Part shown: positions 10,100-17,578 of the stretch, one piece after another
Layout of the letters: each line of letters starts with the position of its first letter
How positions within the stretch are numbered: the first letter of the stretch is position 1
Assembly: GCF_014650335.1 (NCBI RefSeq)
Contig: NZ_BMUT01000002.1
Coordinates: 48,725 to 112,724, forward strand
Origin: Streptomyces hiroshimensis
GTDB lineage: Bacteria; Actinomycetota; Actinomycetes; Streptomycetales; Streptomycetaceae
DNA length: 64,000 nt
Direction of reading: 5' to 3'
Notes under the pieces: generated by a model
What the model was told of the DNA's origin: nothing
The model's database searches: none
The model's input: the letters and a program-made list of their open reading frames with translations, nothing else
Position numbers and translations under genes: made by a program

Positions 10100-11059
10100 G
10101 TGCCCTACGACATAGAGCCGCGCCTGCTGCGCGCCTTCGTTGCCGTGGCCGAGGAACTGCACTTCACCCGTGCCGCCACTCGGCTGTTCACCGCCCAGCA
10201 GGCGCTCAGCCGGGACGTCCGCCGGCTCGAAGCGCGCCTGGGCGGTGAGCTGTTCGCGCGCACGACGCGGCAGGTCACGCTCACCGCGGAAGGGGCGCGG
10301 CTGCTGCCGTACGCCCGGCGGGTGCTCGCCGCCCACGACGAGCTGGACGCCGCCTGGGCGCGTGAGGAACGGCCGCTGATCGTGGACTGCGCGGCGACGG
10401 TCGGCACCGCGTACCGGGTCCTGACCGCCGCCCGGCAGGCCGCGCCCGAGCACGAGCTGGTGGCCCGCTTCCACAGCGGGCTCACCGGTGCCGCGGGCGA
10501 GATCCTCGCGGGGCGGCTCGACGTCTCCTTCGGGCGGGTCGCGGGCCTCGGCCCGGCGGTGCTGGCGGAGCTGGAGCACCGCCCCGTCCGGTACGAGCCG
10601 ATGGCCGTGCTCCTGCCCGCCGGGCACCGGCTGGCCGGCCTGCCCGAGGTGCCGCTGGACTCCCTGGCGGGCGAGACGCTCTACGCCGCCGCCGGCAACC
10701 CCGCCACCGCCGAGTGGACCGACCTCGCCGAGCGGCTCTTCGCCGGGCGGGGGATCGGCATCGCCGCGCCGTTCCCGGAGATCGAGGGGAAGGGGGAGTT
10801 CGTACGGGTCGTGCGGCGGCGGGGCTGGTCGGTGCTGGCGAGCGTGGAGTTCATAGAGGTCCCCGACATGGTGCTCCGCCCCCTCGTGGACCCCGTGCCC
10901 CTCTCACCGGTCTCCATGGTCTGGCGCCGCGGCCTCCGCCACCCGGCGGTGTCCGCTCTGCAGACGGCGGCCACGGCCCTGGCCTCCCGGCACGACTGGC
11001 TGACCCGCCCTGCGGGGGCGTGGCTGCCACGGCTCGATGCGGCCTTGATGACGGTCTGA
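10100..11059 (+). CDS. LysR-family transcriptional regulator
   Basis: The 319-residue product starts at GTG 10100. The winged helix-turn-helix is at residues 5-64 (LRAFVAVAEELHFTRAATRL and the typical RLEARLGGELFARTTRQVTLT). A periplasmic-binding-protein-like effector domain follows at about 88-300. It is divergent from the MFS transporter, which it probably regulates. The ligand cannot be read from the sequence. Confidence 0.9.
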   Translation: MPYDIEPRLLRAFVAVAEELHFTRAATRLFTAQQALSRDVRRLEARLGGELFARTTRQVTLTAEGARLLPYARRVLAAHDELDAAWAREERPLIVDCAATVGTAYRVLTAARQAAPEHELVARFHSGLTGAAGEILAGRLDVSFGRVAGLGPAVLAELEHRPVRYEPMAVLLPAGHRLAGLPEVPLDSLAGETLYAAAGNPATAEWTDLAERLFAGRGIGIAAPFPEIEGKGEFVRVVRRRGWSVLASVEFIEVPDMVLRPLVDPVPLSPVSMVWRRGLRHPAVSALQTAATALASRHDWLTRPAGAWLPRLDAALMTV

Positions 11060-11370
11060 AGCACGGCGTCTGCACGGCGCCTGCTCCCGCCGCAGCGGTG
11101 ATCGGCCCCCGCCGGGGTGTCCGGCGGTGCCGCACTGCCGGTGGCTCCGGCACCGCCGGGCTGCGCCGTTCGGGTTGTTCGCCGTTGCGGCGGGGGTTTG
11201 TGCCGGGGCGGCACGCAGGTGGCGGGGCTGCCGAGCACTTCTTCCGCCGCAGCGGTGCTCAGCCCCCACCGGGGTGCTCGGCGGTGCCCGGCTGCCGGTG
11301 AGGGCGGCGCTGCGAACCGCCCGTAGGGCTAGGGGTTTCACGGGCGCCTGCCGCGAGGCACTCTGGTGGG
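11060..11370. repeat. Intergenic repeat block related to the prfB upstream repeats
   Basis: No gene is visible. The stretch carries two copies of a motif around CCGCCGCAGCGGTG(A/C)TC (11082-11103 and 11243-11268), the reverse complement of the element at 65-88 and 281-304. It also has GGGTTTGTGCCGG (11194-11206), found as well near 238-250, and several GC-rich palindromes. It looks like a dispersed intergenic repeat family. Confidence 0.6.
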
Positions 11371-11961
11371 GTGGTGACGGGCTTCTCTGACCTGAGATTC
11401 GATGCCGGGCGGCTCTGTCTGGATCTGGTGGCCACGGTCGGCGGCCGGTTCGGCGGTGAGCCGGTCGAGCGGCTCGACACCCCCGACCGGCTGCGCGACT
11501 GGCTCCTGGCCTCCGGCGCCGTCCCGCCCGGCACCCCCCTGGCCGCCGTGGACGCCGCCTGGCTCGCCCGCTTCCGCGCGGTCCGCGACCTGCTGCACCG
11601 GATCGTCCACGCCGAGGTCGACGGCCGGGCCGCCGATCCGGACCTGGAGCGGGTCAACGCCCTCGCGGCCACGGCGCCGCCCGCGCTGCGCGCCGTGCGG
11701 GCCGAGGACGGCACCCTGGTCCGTACGGTCGCGGCCGCGCCCGACTGCGGCGCCGTCGTGGGCCGGATCGCCCGTGACGCGGTGGAGCTGCTCACCGACC
11801 CGGCCGCCCGCGGCCAGCTGCGCCGGTGCGAGGGCGAGACGTGCTCCCTGGTCTACCTGGACACCTCCCGCGGCCGCCGGCGCCGCTGGTGCTCCAGCGA
11901 GGTGTGCGGCAACCGCGAGCGCGTGGCCCGCCACCGCCGCCGCGCGGTCGACGCCCGGTGA
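11371..11961 (+). CDS. CGNR zinc-finger protein with ABATE domain
   Basis: The 196-residue product has an N-terminal ABATE-type domain (residues 1 to about 130, a conserved streptomycete stress-linked fold). The C-terminal zinc finger has the layout C-x4-C then WCSSEVCGNRERVARHRRR (about 152-190), which gives the CGNR family its name. These proteins are predicted DNA-binding regulators; targets are not known. The start is GTG 11371, preceded by a weak GGTGGGG. It stands alone between a repeat block and a convergent gene. Confidence 0.88.
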   Translation: MVTGFSDLRFDAGRLCLDLVATVGGRFGGEPVERLDTPDRLRDWLLASGAVPPGTPLAAVDAAWLARFRAVRDLLHRIVHAEVDGRAADPDLERVNALAATAPPALRAVRAEDGTLVRTVAAAPDCGAVVGRIARDAVELLTDPAARGQLRRCEGETCSLVYLDTSRGRRRRWCSSEVCGNRERVARHRRRAVDAR

Positions 11962-11995
11962 AGCGGCGCCGTGACCGCCCGGTGAATCCGGGCCG

Positions 11996-12961
11996 TCAGC
12001 GTCCGATGAAGAGGTAGTCCGCCCGGTAGGGCACGGCCGCCTTCGGCTGCCGCTGCGGGTCGCAGGGCCCGGCAGGGGCCACGCCGCCCCGCGTGTTCAG
12101 CCGCAGGATCTCCGTCGTGGAGGCGAGGACGCCCGTCCCGGCGCCGGACTTCGTCGCGCGCAGGTCGAGCTCGGGGATGTTCCCGTCCCCGTTGGGCGTC
12201 TTGGCGACGACCTTGCCGGTGACGGCGGAGCGGTCGGGCGCGATCCACTGGGGGTCGCCTCCGGGCCGTACGAAGGAGTGGGCGATGTTCCCGTCGAGCG
12301 CGGCGGAGACGTTGTCCTGGACGAAGGCGAACCCGCCGCCGTCCTGCCGGGTGCACGCGTAGATCTGGCTGCCCTCGACGACGGACGCCTGCACGCTCTT
12401 CACGGCGGTGTCCATGTCGAGCGGCGCACTCAGCCGGTGTGCCTGCCCCCGTACCGCACCACCCGGGAATTCACCGGTGTGCAGGTTGAAGTAGAAGCCG
12501 TCCGGACCGGATTTCAGCGCGTCCAGGAGCTTCCGGTCGGCGACCTTCACCGTGCCGTTGGCACTGCTCCGCCCGTCGGGCAGTTTCTCCGCGAAGAAGG
12601 GAATCCGCACGTCGCCGTTCTTGCCGCGCCCGCCTTGGTGGAGATGGGCGGCGGTGGGCGTGGCGATGCCGCGGAAGGTGAAGGCGAAGGTGACCTCGTC
12701 GCCCTGGACGCGCAGGAAGGCGACGGCCCGGCCGTCCTTGTCGCCGACGGCCTTGCCGTCCGCCGCGGGCACCTCGTTCGCCCCGCTGAGGCTGCCGGCG
12801 AAGAAGACGGCGTCCTGCCGGTCCGCCCCGCGCCCATTCCCGCCGTCCCCGCCGTTCCCGCCGTCCCCCGGCACCACCGCGAAGGCGATGCCGACCCCCG
12901 CGGCGACGGCCGCCGCGGTGGCGGTGGCGACGACGGCCCTGCGCTTGCCGAAACGGTTCAC
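11996..12961 (-). CDS. Secreted CHRD-DUF3455 two-domain protein
   Basis: The 321-residue product begins with a signal peptide or signal anchor (about 8-30) and a Gly/Asn linker. A CHRD domain follows (about 50-155: FFAGSLSGANEVPAADGKAVG and AAHLHQGGRGKNGDV), then a DUF3455-type domain (about 165-320, with IYACTRQDGG and PQWIAPDRSAVTGKV). CHRD is a putative extracellular domain first noted in chordin; its bacterial role is unknown. Having both domains in one secreted chain suggests binding at the cell surface. It is divergent from sigU, so envelope-stress control is possible but not shown. Confidence 0.8.
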   Translation of the reverse strand: MNRFGKRRAVVATATAAAVAAGVGIAFAVVPGDGGNGGDGGNGRGADRQDAVFFAGSLSGANEVPAADGKAVGDKDGRAVAFLRVQGDEVTFAFTFRGIATPTAAHLHQGGRGKNGDVRIPFFAEKLPDGRSSANGTVKVADRKLLDALKSGPDGFYFNLHTGEFPGGAVRGQAHRLSAPLDMDTAVKSVQASVVEGSQIYACTRQDGGGFAFVQDNVSAALDGNIAHSFVRPGGDPQWIAPDRSAVTGKVVAKTPNGDGNIPELDLRATKSGAGTGVLASTTEILRLNTRGGVAPAGPCDPQRQPKAAVPYRADYLFIGR

Positions 12962-13140
12962 GGCGAACCTCCCCGTACGGAGCCGGCGCCCCCTGCGCCG
13001 GCTTTACGGGCTGTCGTACGGGGCCGGCCCGGTCCCCCGTTCAGCCGGGAACAGAGACCTGCATCACGCCGCCGCCGCTGAACGCAGGCGCCGTCCCGTC
13101 CGTACCCCTGGCCGAGTGCCCCGGCGCACCCGCGTCACCG

Positions 13141-13170
13141 GGAGGCACCGGGAGGCGCCGGGAGGCACCG
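13141..13170. repeat. Three 10-bp tandem repeats upstream of sigU
   Basis: GGAGGCACCG, GGAGGCGCCG and GGAGGCACCG follow one another exactly, about 65 bp upstream of the sigU start. They may be a slippage product or a regulatory repeat; the sequence alone does not decide. Confidence 0.6.
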
Positions 13171-13234
13171 GCCGGAACGGAGGCACGCGCACTGACAGCG
13201 AACACCGACGCGCGCTATCGACCAGGGGGAAGCC

Positions 13235-13780
13235 TTGCGCAAGGATGCCGCCGTGGCTGACAGGACGAGTCCGAGTCCCGACGAGGCCCTGATGCGGGCG
13301 CTCTACGACGAGCACGCGGGCCCGCTCCTCGCCTTCGTCCTCCGGCTGGTGGACGGTGACCGCCAGCGCGCCGAGGATGTCGTCCAGGAGACGCTGCTGC
13401 GCGCATGGCGCAACGCCGACCGGCTGCGCGGGGCCCCCGGCTCCGTACGGCCCTGGCTGGTGACCGTCGCCCGGCGCATCGTCATCGACAACCACCGCAG
13501 CCGGCAGGCGCGGCCCCGCGAGGTCGACCCCGGGCCGCTGGAACTGCTCCCGGCGGCCGACGAGATCGACCGGGCGCTGCGCCTGATGACCATCTCCGAC
13601 GCGCTGGGCGACCTGACGGAGGCCCACCGGGAGGCGTTGATCGAGACCTATTTCAGGGGACGTACCGTGAGCGAGGCGGCCGAGGTGCTGGGCGTGCCGG
13701 CGGGGACCGTGCGGTCCCGGGTCTTCTACGCACTGCGCTCGATGAAGCTCTCGCTCGAAGAACGAGGAGTGACGGCATGA
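13235..13780 (+). CDS. sigU: ECF RNA polymerase sigma factor, SigU-type
   Basis: The 181-residue product has sigma region 2 (about 20-90, with LYDEHAGPLLAFVLRL and RAEDVVQETLLRAWRN) and region 4 (about 120-175, ending SEAAEVLGVPAGTVRSRVFYAL), with no region 3, as in ECF factors. TTG 13235 is chosen because AGGGGGAAG lies just upstream; GTG 13253 is an alternative. The stop overlaps the start of a zinc-binding anti-sigma gene, so the two are translationally coupled. The SigU name rests on remembered synteny (next to a helD gene and malic enzyme), where SigU controls secretion and envelope functions. Confidence 0.88.
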   Translation: MRKDAAVADRTSPSPDEALMRALYDEHAGPLLAFVLRLVDGDRQRAEDVVQETLLRAWRNADRLRGAPGSVRPWLVTVARRIVIDNHRSRQARPREVDPGPLELLPAADEIDRALRLMTISDALGDLTEAHREALIETYFRGRTVSEAAEVLGVPAGTVRSRVFYALRSMKLSLEERGVTA

Positions 13781-14538
13781 ACCGGCCGGCACCGGACCAT
13801 GAGCAGCACGAGCAGGACGAGCGGCACACCGAGGTGGGCGCCTACGCCCTCGGCGTCCTCGACGACGCGGACGCCGTCCGCTTCGAGGAGCACCTCGCCG
13901 GGTGCCCGCGGTGCGCCGCCGAGCTCGACGGCCTGATGGGCCTGACCCCGCTCCTCGCGGACCTCAAGGAGTCCGCGCCCGGACCGGAGGCCCTCGCGCC
14001 GCGCCCGGACCCGGTGCTGCTCGACCGCCTGCTCGCCGGCGTCACGGCGACCCGCCGGGCGCAGCGCACCCGCCGTCTGTGCCTGGTCGCGGCCGCCGCC
14101 GCGCTGATCGTCGCGGGCCCGCTGGTGGGCGCCGCGGTCTTCTCCGAGGAGGCCCCGGACCACAGCGGCGTGAGCGCGGCCAAGCAGATGTACGAGGACG
14201 GCGAGAAGATCGGCGCGGTCGACCCGGCCACGAAGGTGGATGCGACGGTCTCGCTGCAGCCGAAGGCGTGGGGCACCCATGTGGCCCTGCGGCTGTCCCA
14301 CGTCGGAGGCCCGCTGACCTGCGATCTCGTCGCCGTGGGCAAGAACGGGGAGCGGCAGACGGTGACGACGTGGGCGGTCCCGCCGAGTGGATACGGCCTG
14401 GACGAGCCAGGCAAGGGCGACAAGTGGAGCAAGGAGCCGCTGTACACCCACGGTGGCGCCGCGCTGAACCGGAGCGATATCTCCCGGTTCGAGGTGCGGA
14501 CGCTCGACGGCAAACTGCTCGCCACCGTCAAGGTGTGA
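13777..14538 (+). CDS. rsuA: Membrane-anchored zinc anti-sigma factor, RsuA-type
   Basis: The 253-residue product starts at ATG 13777, overlapping the sigU stop as ATGA. The N-terminal zinc anti-sigma domain (about 18-60) has the H-x3-C-x2-C cluster in HLAGCPRCAAEL. One transmembrane helix (about 102-124) and an extracytoplasmic domain of about 125 residues follow, which could sense the envelope signal. It should hold the preceding sigma factor at the membrane. The RsuA name depends on the same synteny argument as sigU. Confidence 0.88.
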   Translation: MNRPAPDHEQHEQDERHTEVGAYALGVLDDADAVRFEEHLAGCPRCAAELDGLMGLTPLLADLKESAPGPEALAPRPDPVLLDRLLAGVTATRRAQRTRRLCLVAAAAALIVAGPLVGAAVFSEEAPDHSGVSAAKQMYEDGEKIGAVDPATKVDATVSLQPKAWGTHVALRLSHVGGPLTCDLVAVGKNGERQTVTTWAVPPSGYGLDEPGKGDKWSKEPLYTHGGAALNRSDISRFEVRTLDGKLLATVKV

Positions 14539-14648
14539 CCAAAAACCCATCAACCCCGATGAAAACAGTCATGTACCGACAGGTGCGCTCAGTACCTCTG
14601 TTCGCGTACGGTTGACGGCTGCCCTAGGCACAGCAGAAGGGGGCTTGG

Positions 14649-17090
14649 GTGGCCGCGCAGAACGCCACACACGCGCAGGTGGCGACCGGACCGCAGAGCG
14701 AGCCCGACGGGGTCCGCGATCGCGAGATCGGTACCGAACAACAGCATCTGGACCGGGTCTACCGGCGCCTGGAGGAGAAGATCCACGAGGCCGAGTTCCT
14801 CATGGACGACGCCGCCAAGCGCGGGCAGGTCGGCACGCCCGGCGCGCTCGCCGAGCGGGACGCCCAGGTCTTCCGCGCCGGAGTGCACCTCAACCGGCTC
14901 AACAGCGAATTCGAGGACTTCCTCTTCGGCCGCATCGACCTGCTGCTCGGCAAGGACGGCAAGAAGGGGCCCGACGGCGCCTACACCTCCGTCGACCCCG
15001 CCGACGACGCCGTCCGCGGCGACCGGGCCGAGATCGCCGAGACCCTGCACATCGGCCGCATCGGCGTCCTCGACGCCGACTACTCCCCGCTGGTCATCGA
15101 CTGGCGGGCGCCCGCGGCCGCGCCCTTCTACCGCGCCACGCCCGTCGCGCCCGGCCGCGTCGTGCGCCGCCGCGTCATCCGCTCCAAGGGCCGCCGCGTC
15201 CTCGGCGTCGAGGACGACCTGCTGCGCCCGGAGCTGACGGCCACGCTCGGCGGGGACACCCTGCCGGTCGTCGGCGACGGCGCGCTGATGGCCGCGCTCG
15301 GCCAGGCCCGCAGCCACACGATGCGCGACATCGTCTCCTCCATCCAGGCCGAGCAGGACATGGTCATCCGCGCGCCCGCCGCGTCGGTGACCGAGGTCGA
15401 GGGCGGCCCCGGCACGGGCAAGACCGCCGTGGCCCTGCACCGCGCCGCCTACCTGCTCTACCAGGACCGGCGGCGCTACGCGGGCGGCATCCTCGTCGTC
15501 TCCCCGACCCCGCTGCTCGTCGCCTACACCGAGGGCGTGCTGCCCTCGCTCGGCGAGGAGGGGCAGGTCGCCATCCGCGCCGTCGGCTCGCTGGTCGACG
15601 GCGCCGAGGCGGACACGTACGACGAGCCGGCCGTGGCCCGCATCAAGGGCTCCTCGCGCATGCTCAAGGTCCTCCGCAAGGCGGTCCGCGGCGCGCTGGA
15701 GGGCTCCGGCCCGGGGACGGCGGCGGTACGCCCCGCTCCGGCGGGGGAGGACGGGCAGCTGTCCCTGGACGGCGCCCTCGCCGAGGGGAACGGCAACGGG
15801 GGCGGACGCCGCGGCGGCCCGGCCGGGCCGCCCGACCGTCTGCGCGTCGTCGCCTTCGGCGCCCGCATCGAGCTCGGCGCCGAGGACCTCAAGCGCATCC
15901 GCAACACCGCCCTCGGTGGCACCGCACCGGTCAACCTGCTGCGCCCGCGCGCCCGCAGGCTGATCCTCGACGCCCTGTGGTCCAGGGCCGGCGGCCCCAA
16001 GCGCTACACCGACCCCGAGCTGGCCGCCGAGGCCCGCTCCGCCTTCGACGAGGACATCACCACCGAGGACGACTTCCTCGCCTTCCTCGACGCCTGGTGG
16101 CCGGAGTTGACGCCGCGTCAGGTGCTGGCGGGCATGGCCGACGAGAAGCGCCTCGCCCGCTCCGCCCGCCGGGTGCTCAACCCGCGCGAGACCCGGCTGC
16201 TGGCCCGCTCGCTGCGCCGCCTGGACGCCGCCGGGCGCGGCCCGCTGTCCGTCCACGACGTGGCCCTGCTGGACGAGCTGGAGACGCTCCTCGGCGCCCC
16301 GGCCCGGCCGAGGAAGCCGCGCGAGTACGACCCGCTCGACCATCTCACCGGGCTGGAGGAGCTGATGCCGCAGCGCTCGGAGTCGCGCCGCGAGCGCGCC
16401 GAGCGCCTGGCCGAGGAGCGCCGCGACTACGCGCACGTCATCGTGGACGAGGCGCAGGACCTGACGCCCATGCAGTGGCGCATGGTGGGCCGCCGGGGCC
16501 GTACGGCCACCTGGACGATCGTCGGCGACCCGGCGCAGTCCTCCTGGTCCGACCCGGACGAGGCCGCCGCCGCCCGCGACGAGGCGCTCGGCGCCCGCCG
16601 CCGCACCCGCTTCCGGCTCACCGTGAACTACCGCAACCCCGCGGAGATCGCCGAGCTCGCGGCCAAGGTGCTGGCGCTGGCGATGCCGGGCATGGAGTCC
16701 CCGGCGGCCGTCCGCTCCACGGGCGTCGTGCCGCGCTTCGCCGTCGCGGGCGCCGCGCTCGCCCCGGCCGTCCGGGCCGAGGCGGAGCACCTGCTGGCGG
16801 ACGTCGAGGGCACGGTCGGCGTGGTCGTGCCGATGGCGCGGCGCGCGGAGGCCCGCGGCTGGCTGGCCGGCCTCGGCGACCGCGTCGTGGTGCTGGGCAG
16901 CCTGGAGGCCAAGGGCCTGGAGTACGACGCGACGATCGTCGTCTCGCCCGCCGAGATCGCCGACGAGTCCCCGGCGGGCCTGCGGGTGCTGTACGTGGCG
17001 CTGACCCGCGCCACCCAGCGGCTGACGGTGCTCTCCGGCGAGCGCGACGACCCGGACGCCGACGGCGTGCCGGACCTGCTGCGGGACTGA
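14649..17090 (+). CDS. HelD/HelR-type RNA polymerase-recycling ATPase
   Basis: The 813-residue product is a UvrD-like superfamily 1 ATPase with the HelD layout: an N-terminal arm predicted as coiled coil (about 25-75), then the split ATPase. Walker A is GGPGTGKTAV (about residue 253), the DEAQDLTPMQW motif is motif II (about 600), and RVLYVALTRATQRLT is the C-terminal motif VI. Proteins of this family pry RNA polymerase off DNA. In Streptomyces venezuelae one member, HelR, displaces rifampicin and gives resistance. GTG 14649 follows AGAAGGGGG. Whether this copy is HelR or a housekeeping HelD cannot be settled by eye. Confidence 0.88.
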   Translation: MAAQNATHAQVATGPQSEPDGVRDREIGTEQQHLDRVYRRLEEKIHEAEFLMDDAAKRGQVGTPGALAERDAQVFRAGVHLNRLNSEFEDFLFGRIDLLLGKDGKKGPDGAYTSVDPADDAVRGDRAEIAETLHIGRIGVLDADYSPLVIDWRAPAAAPFYRATPVAPGRVVRRRVIRSKGRRVLGVEDDLLRPELTATLGGDTLPVVGDGALMAALGQARSHTMRDIVSSIQAEQDMVIRAPAASVTEVEGGPGTGKTAVALHRAAYLLYQDRRRYAGGILVVSPTPLLVAYTEGVLPSLGEEGQVAIRAVGSLVDGAEADTYDEPAVARIKGSSRMLKVLRKAVRGALEGSGPGTAAVRPAPAGEDGQLSLDGALAEGNGNGGGRRGGPAGPPDRLRVVAFGARIELGAEDLKRIRNTALGGTAPVNLLRPRARRLILDALWSRAGGPKRYTDPELAAEARSAFDEDITTEDDFLAFLDAWWPELTPRQVLAGMADEKRLARSARRVLNPRETRLLARSLRRLDAAGRGPLSVHDVALLDELETLLGAPARPRKPREYDPLDHLTGLEELMPQRSESRRERAERLAEERRDYAHVIVDEAQDLTPMQWRMVGRRGRTATWTIVGDPAQSSWSDPDEAAAARDEALGARRRTRFRLTVNYRNPAEIAELAAKVLALAMPGMESPAAVRSTGVVPRFAVAGAALAPAVRAEAEHLLADVEGTVGVVVPMARRAEARGWLAGLGDRVVVLGSLEAKGLEYDATIVVSPAEIADESPAGLRVLYVALTRATQRLTVLSGERDDPDADGVPDLLRD

Positions 17091-17162
17091 GGGCGGGGCT
17101 GAGGGGGTACGGGGGCCGCGGTACCGCCGGGGGCGCCTTCAAGGGCGAACTTCCCCTGGCGG

Positions 17163-17191
17163 AATGACTTCCCGGGGCGGTTTGTTAGCCT
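17163..17191 (+). promoter_or_regulatory. Candidate vegetative promoter of the small RNA
   Basis: AATGAC (17163-17168) and TAGCCT (17186-17191) are separated by 17 bp, close to the streptomycete vegetative consensus TTGAC(A)-N17/18-TAGRRT. Transcription would begin near G17198. This is a manual prediction. Confidence 0.5.
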
Positions 17192-17197
17192 GGGTGT

Positions 17198-17335
17198 GGC
17201 ACCGGCTCGATCCAAGCCCCCGGGCCCAACCTTAGTCGCTTCGAGCGACCACTTGCCGCGAGGCGAGCATGGCGGGTCGGTGTCATCAGCGTCCCGGTGG
17301 GCGCCCCTCTTCAGGGAGGGGCGCCCACCGGTATT
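17198..17335 (+). ncRNA. Candidate small RNA between helD and the malic enzyme gene
   Basis: A plausible promoter is followed by about 100 nt with no good open frame, which can fold (for example GTCGCTTCGAGCGAC and TGCCGCGAGGCGAGCA). It ends in a 14-bp GC-rich terminator hairpin at 17296-17329. The unit is thus about 135 nt and self-contained, and lies in a 488-bp gap. I recall that a small RNA was reported from the equivalent S. coelicolor interval, but I cannot verify that here. An alternative is a leader of the malic enzyme mRNA that ends early. Confidence 0.5.
17296..17329 (+). terminator. Strong hairpin terminator of the candidate small RNA
   Basis: The 14-bp perfect inverted repeat GGTGGGCGCCCCTC and its complement enclose a 6-nt loop. 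It lies 250 bp before the malic enzyme start and about 200 bp after the helD stop, so it must end some transcript arising inside the gap or read-through from helD. Confidence 0.8.
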
Positions 17336-17578
17336 TCCGGGCAGCACGGCCCCCGGGAGGGCCACGATGTCCTCCGACGCCCTCCGGCGCTCTCCGACGC
17401 CCTCCAATACCCTCCGACGCTCTCTTGAGTTGCGGAACTTTAATTCCGAAAATCGCCCCTGGTTACCGCCTACCAGTCGGTAGGTGGGACGATCGTTACT
17501 TGCGCTCCCTCGGTCGGCGTCCCGCCGGCCCGGCGGTGCGCGCACCAGCGAAACAAGGGAAAGCAGAGGAAGTCGGCC
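17336..17578 (+). promoter_or_regulatory. Malic enzyme upstream region with an inverted repeat at 17466-17487
   Basis: CCGCCTACC-AGTC-GGTAGGTGG forms 9-bp arms with one mismatch. The core TACC-AGTC-GGTA resembles operators of TetR-family repressors. It is about 95 bp before the malic enzyme start. The rest of the interval shows direct GCTCTCCGACGCCCTCC-type repeats (17370-17415) and no gene. Confidence 0.4.

Noticed and set aside
14539..14648. Rifampicin-associated element upstream of the HelD/HelR gene
   Set aside because: I looked for a palindromic element before the start but saw only GGGGGCTTGGG without the matching half, so it cannot be supported.
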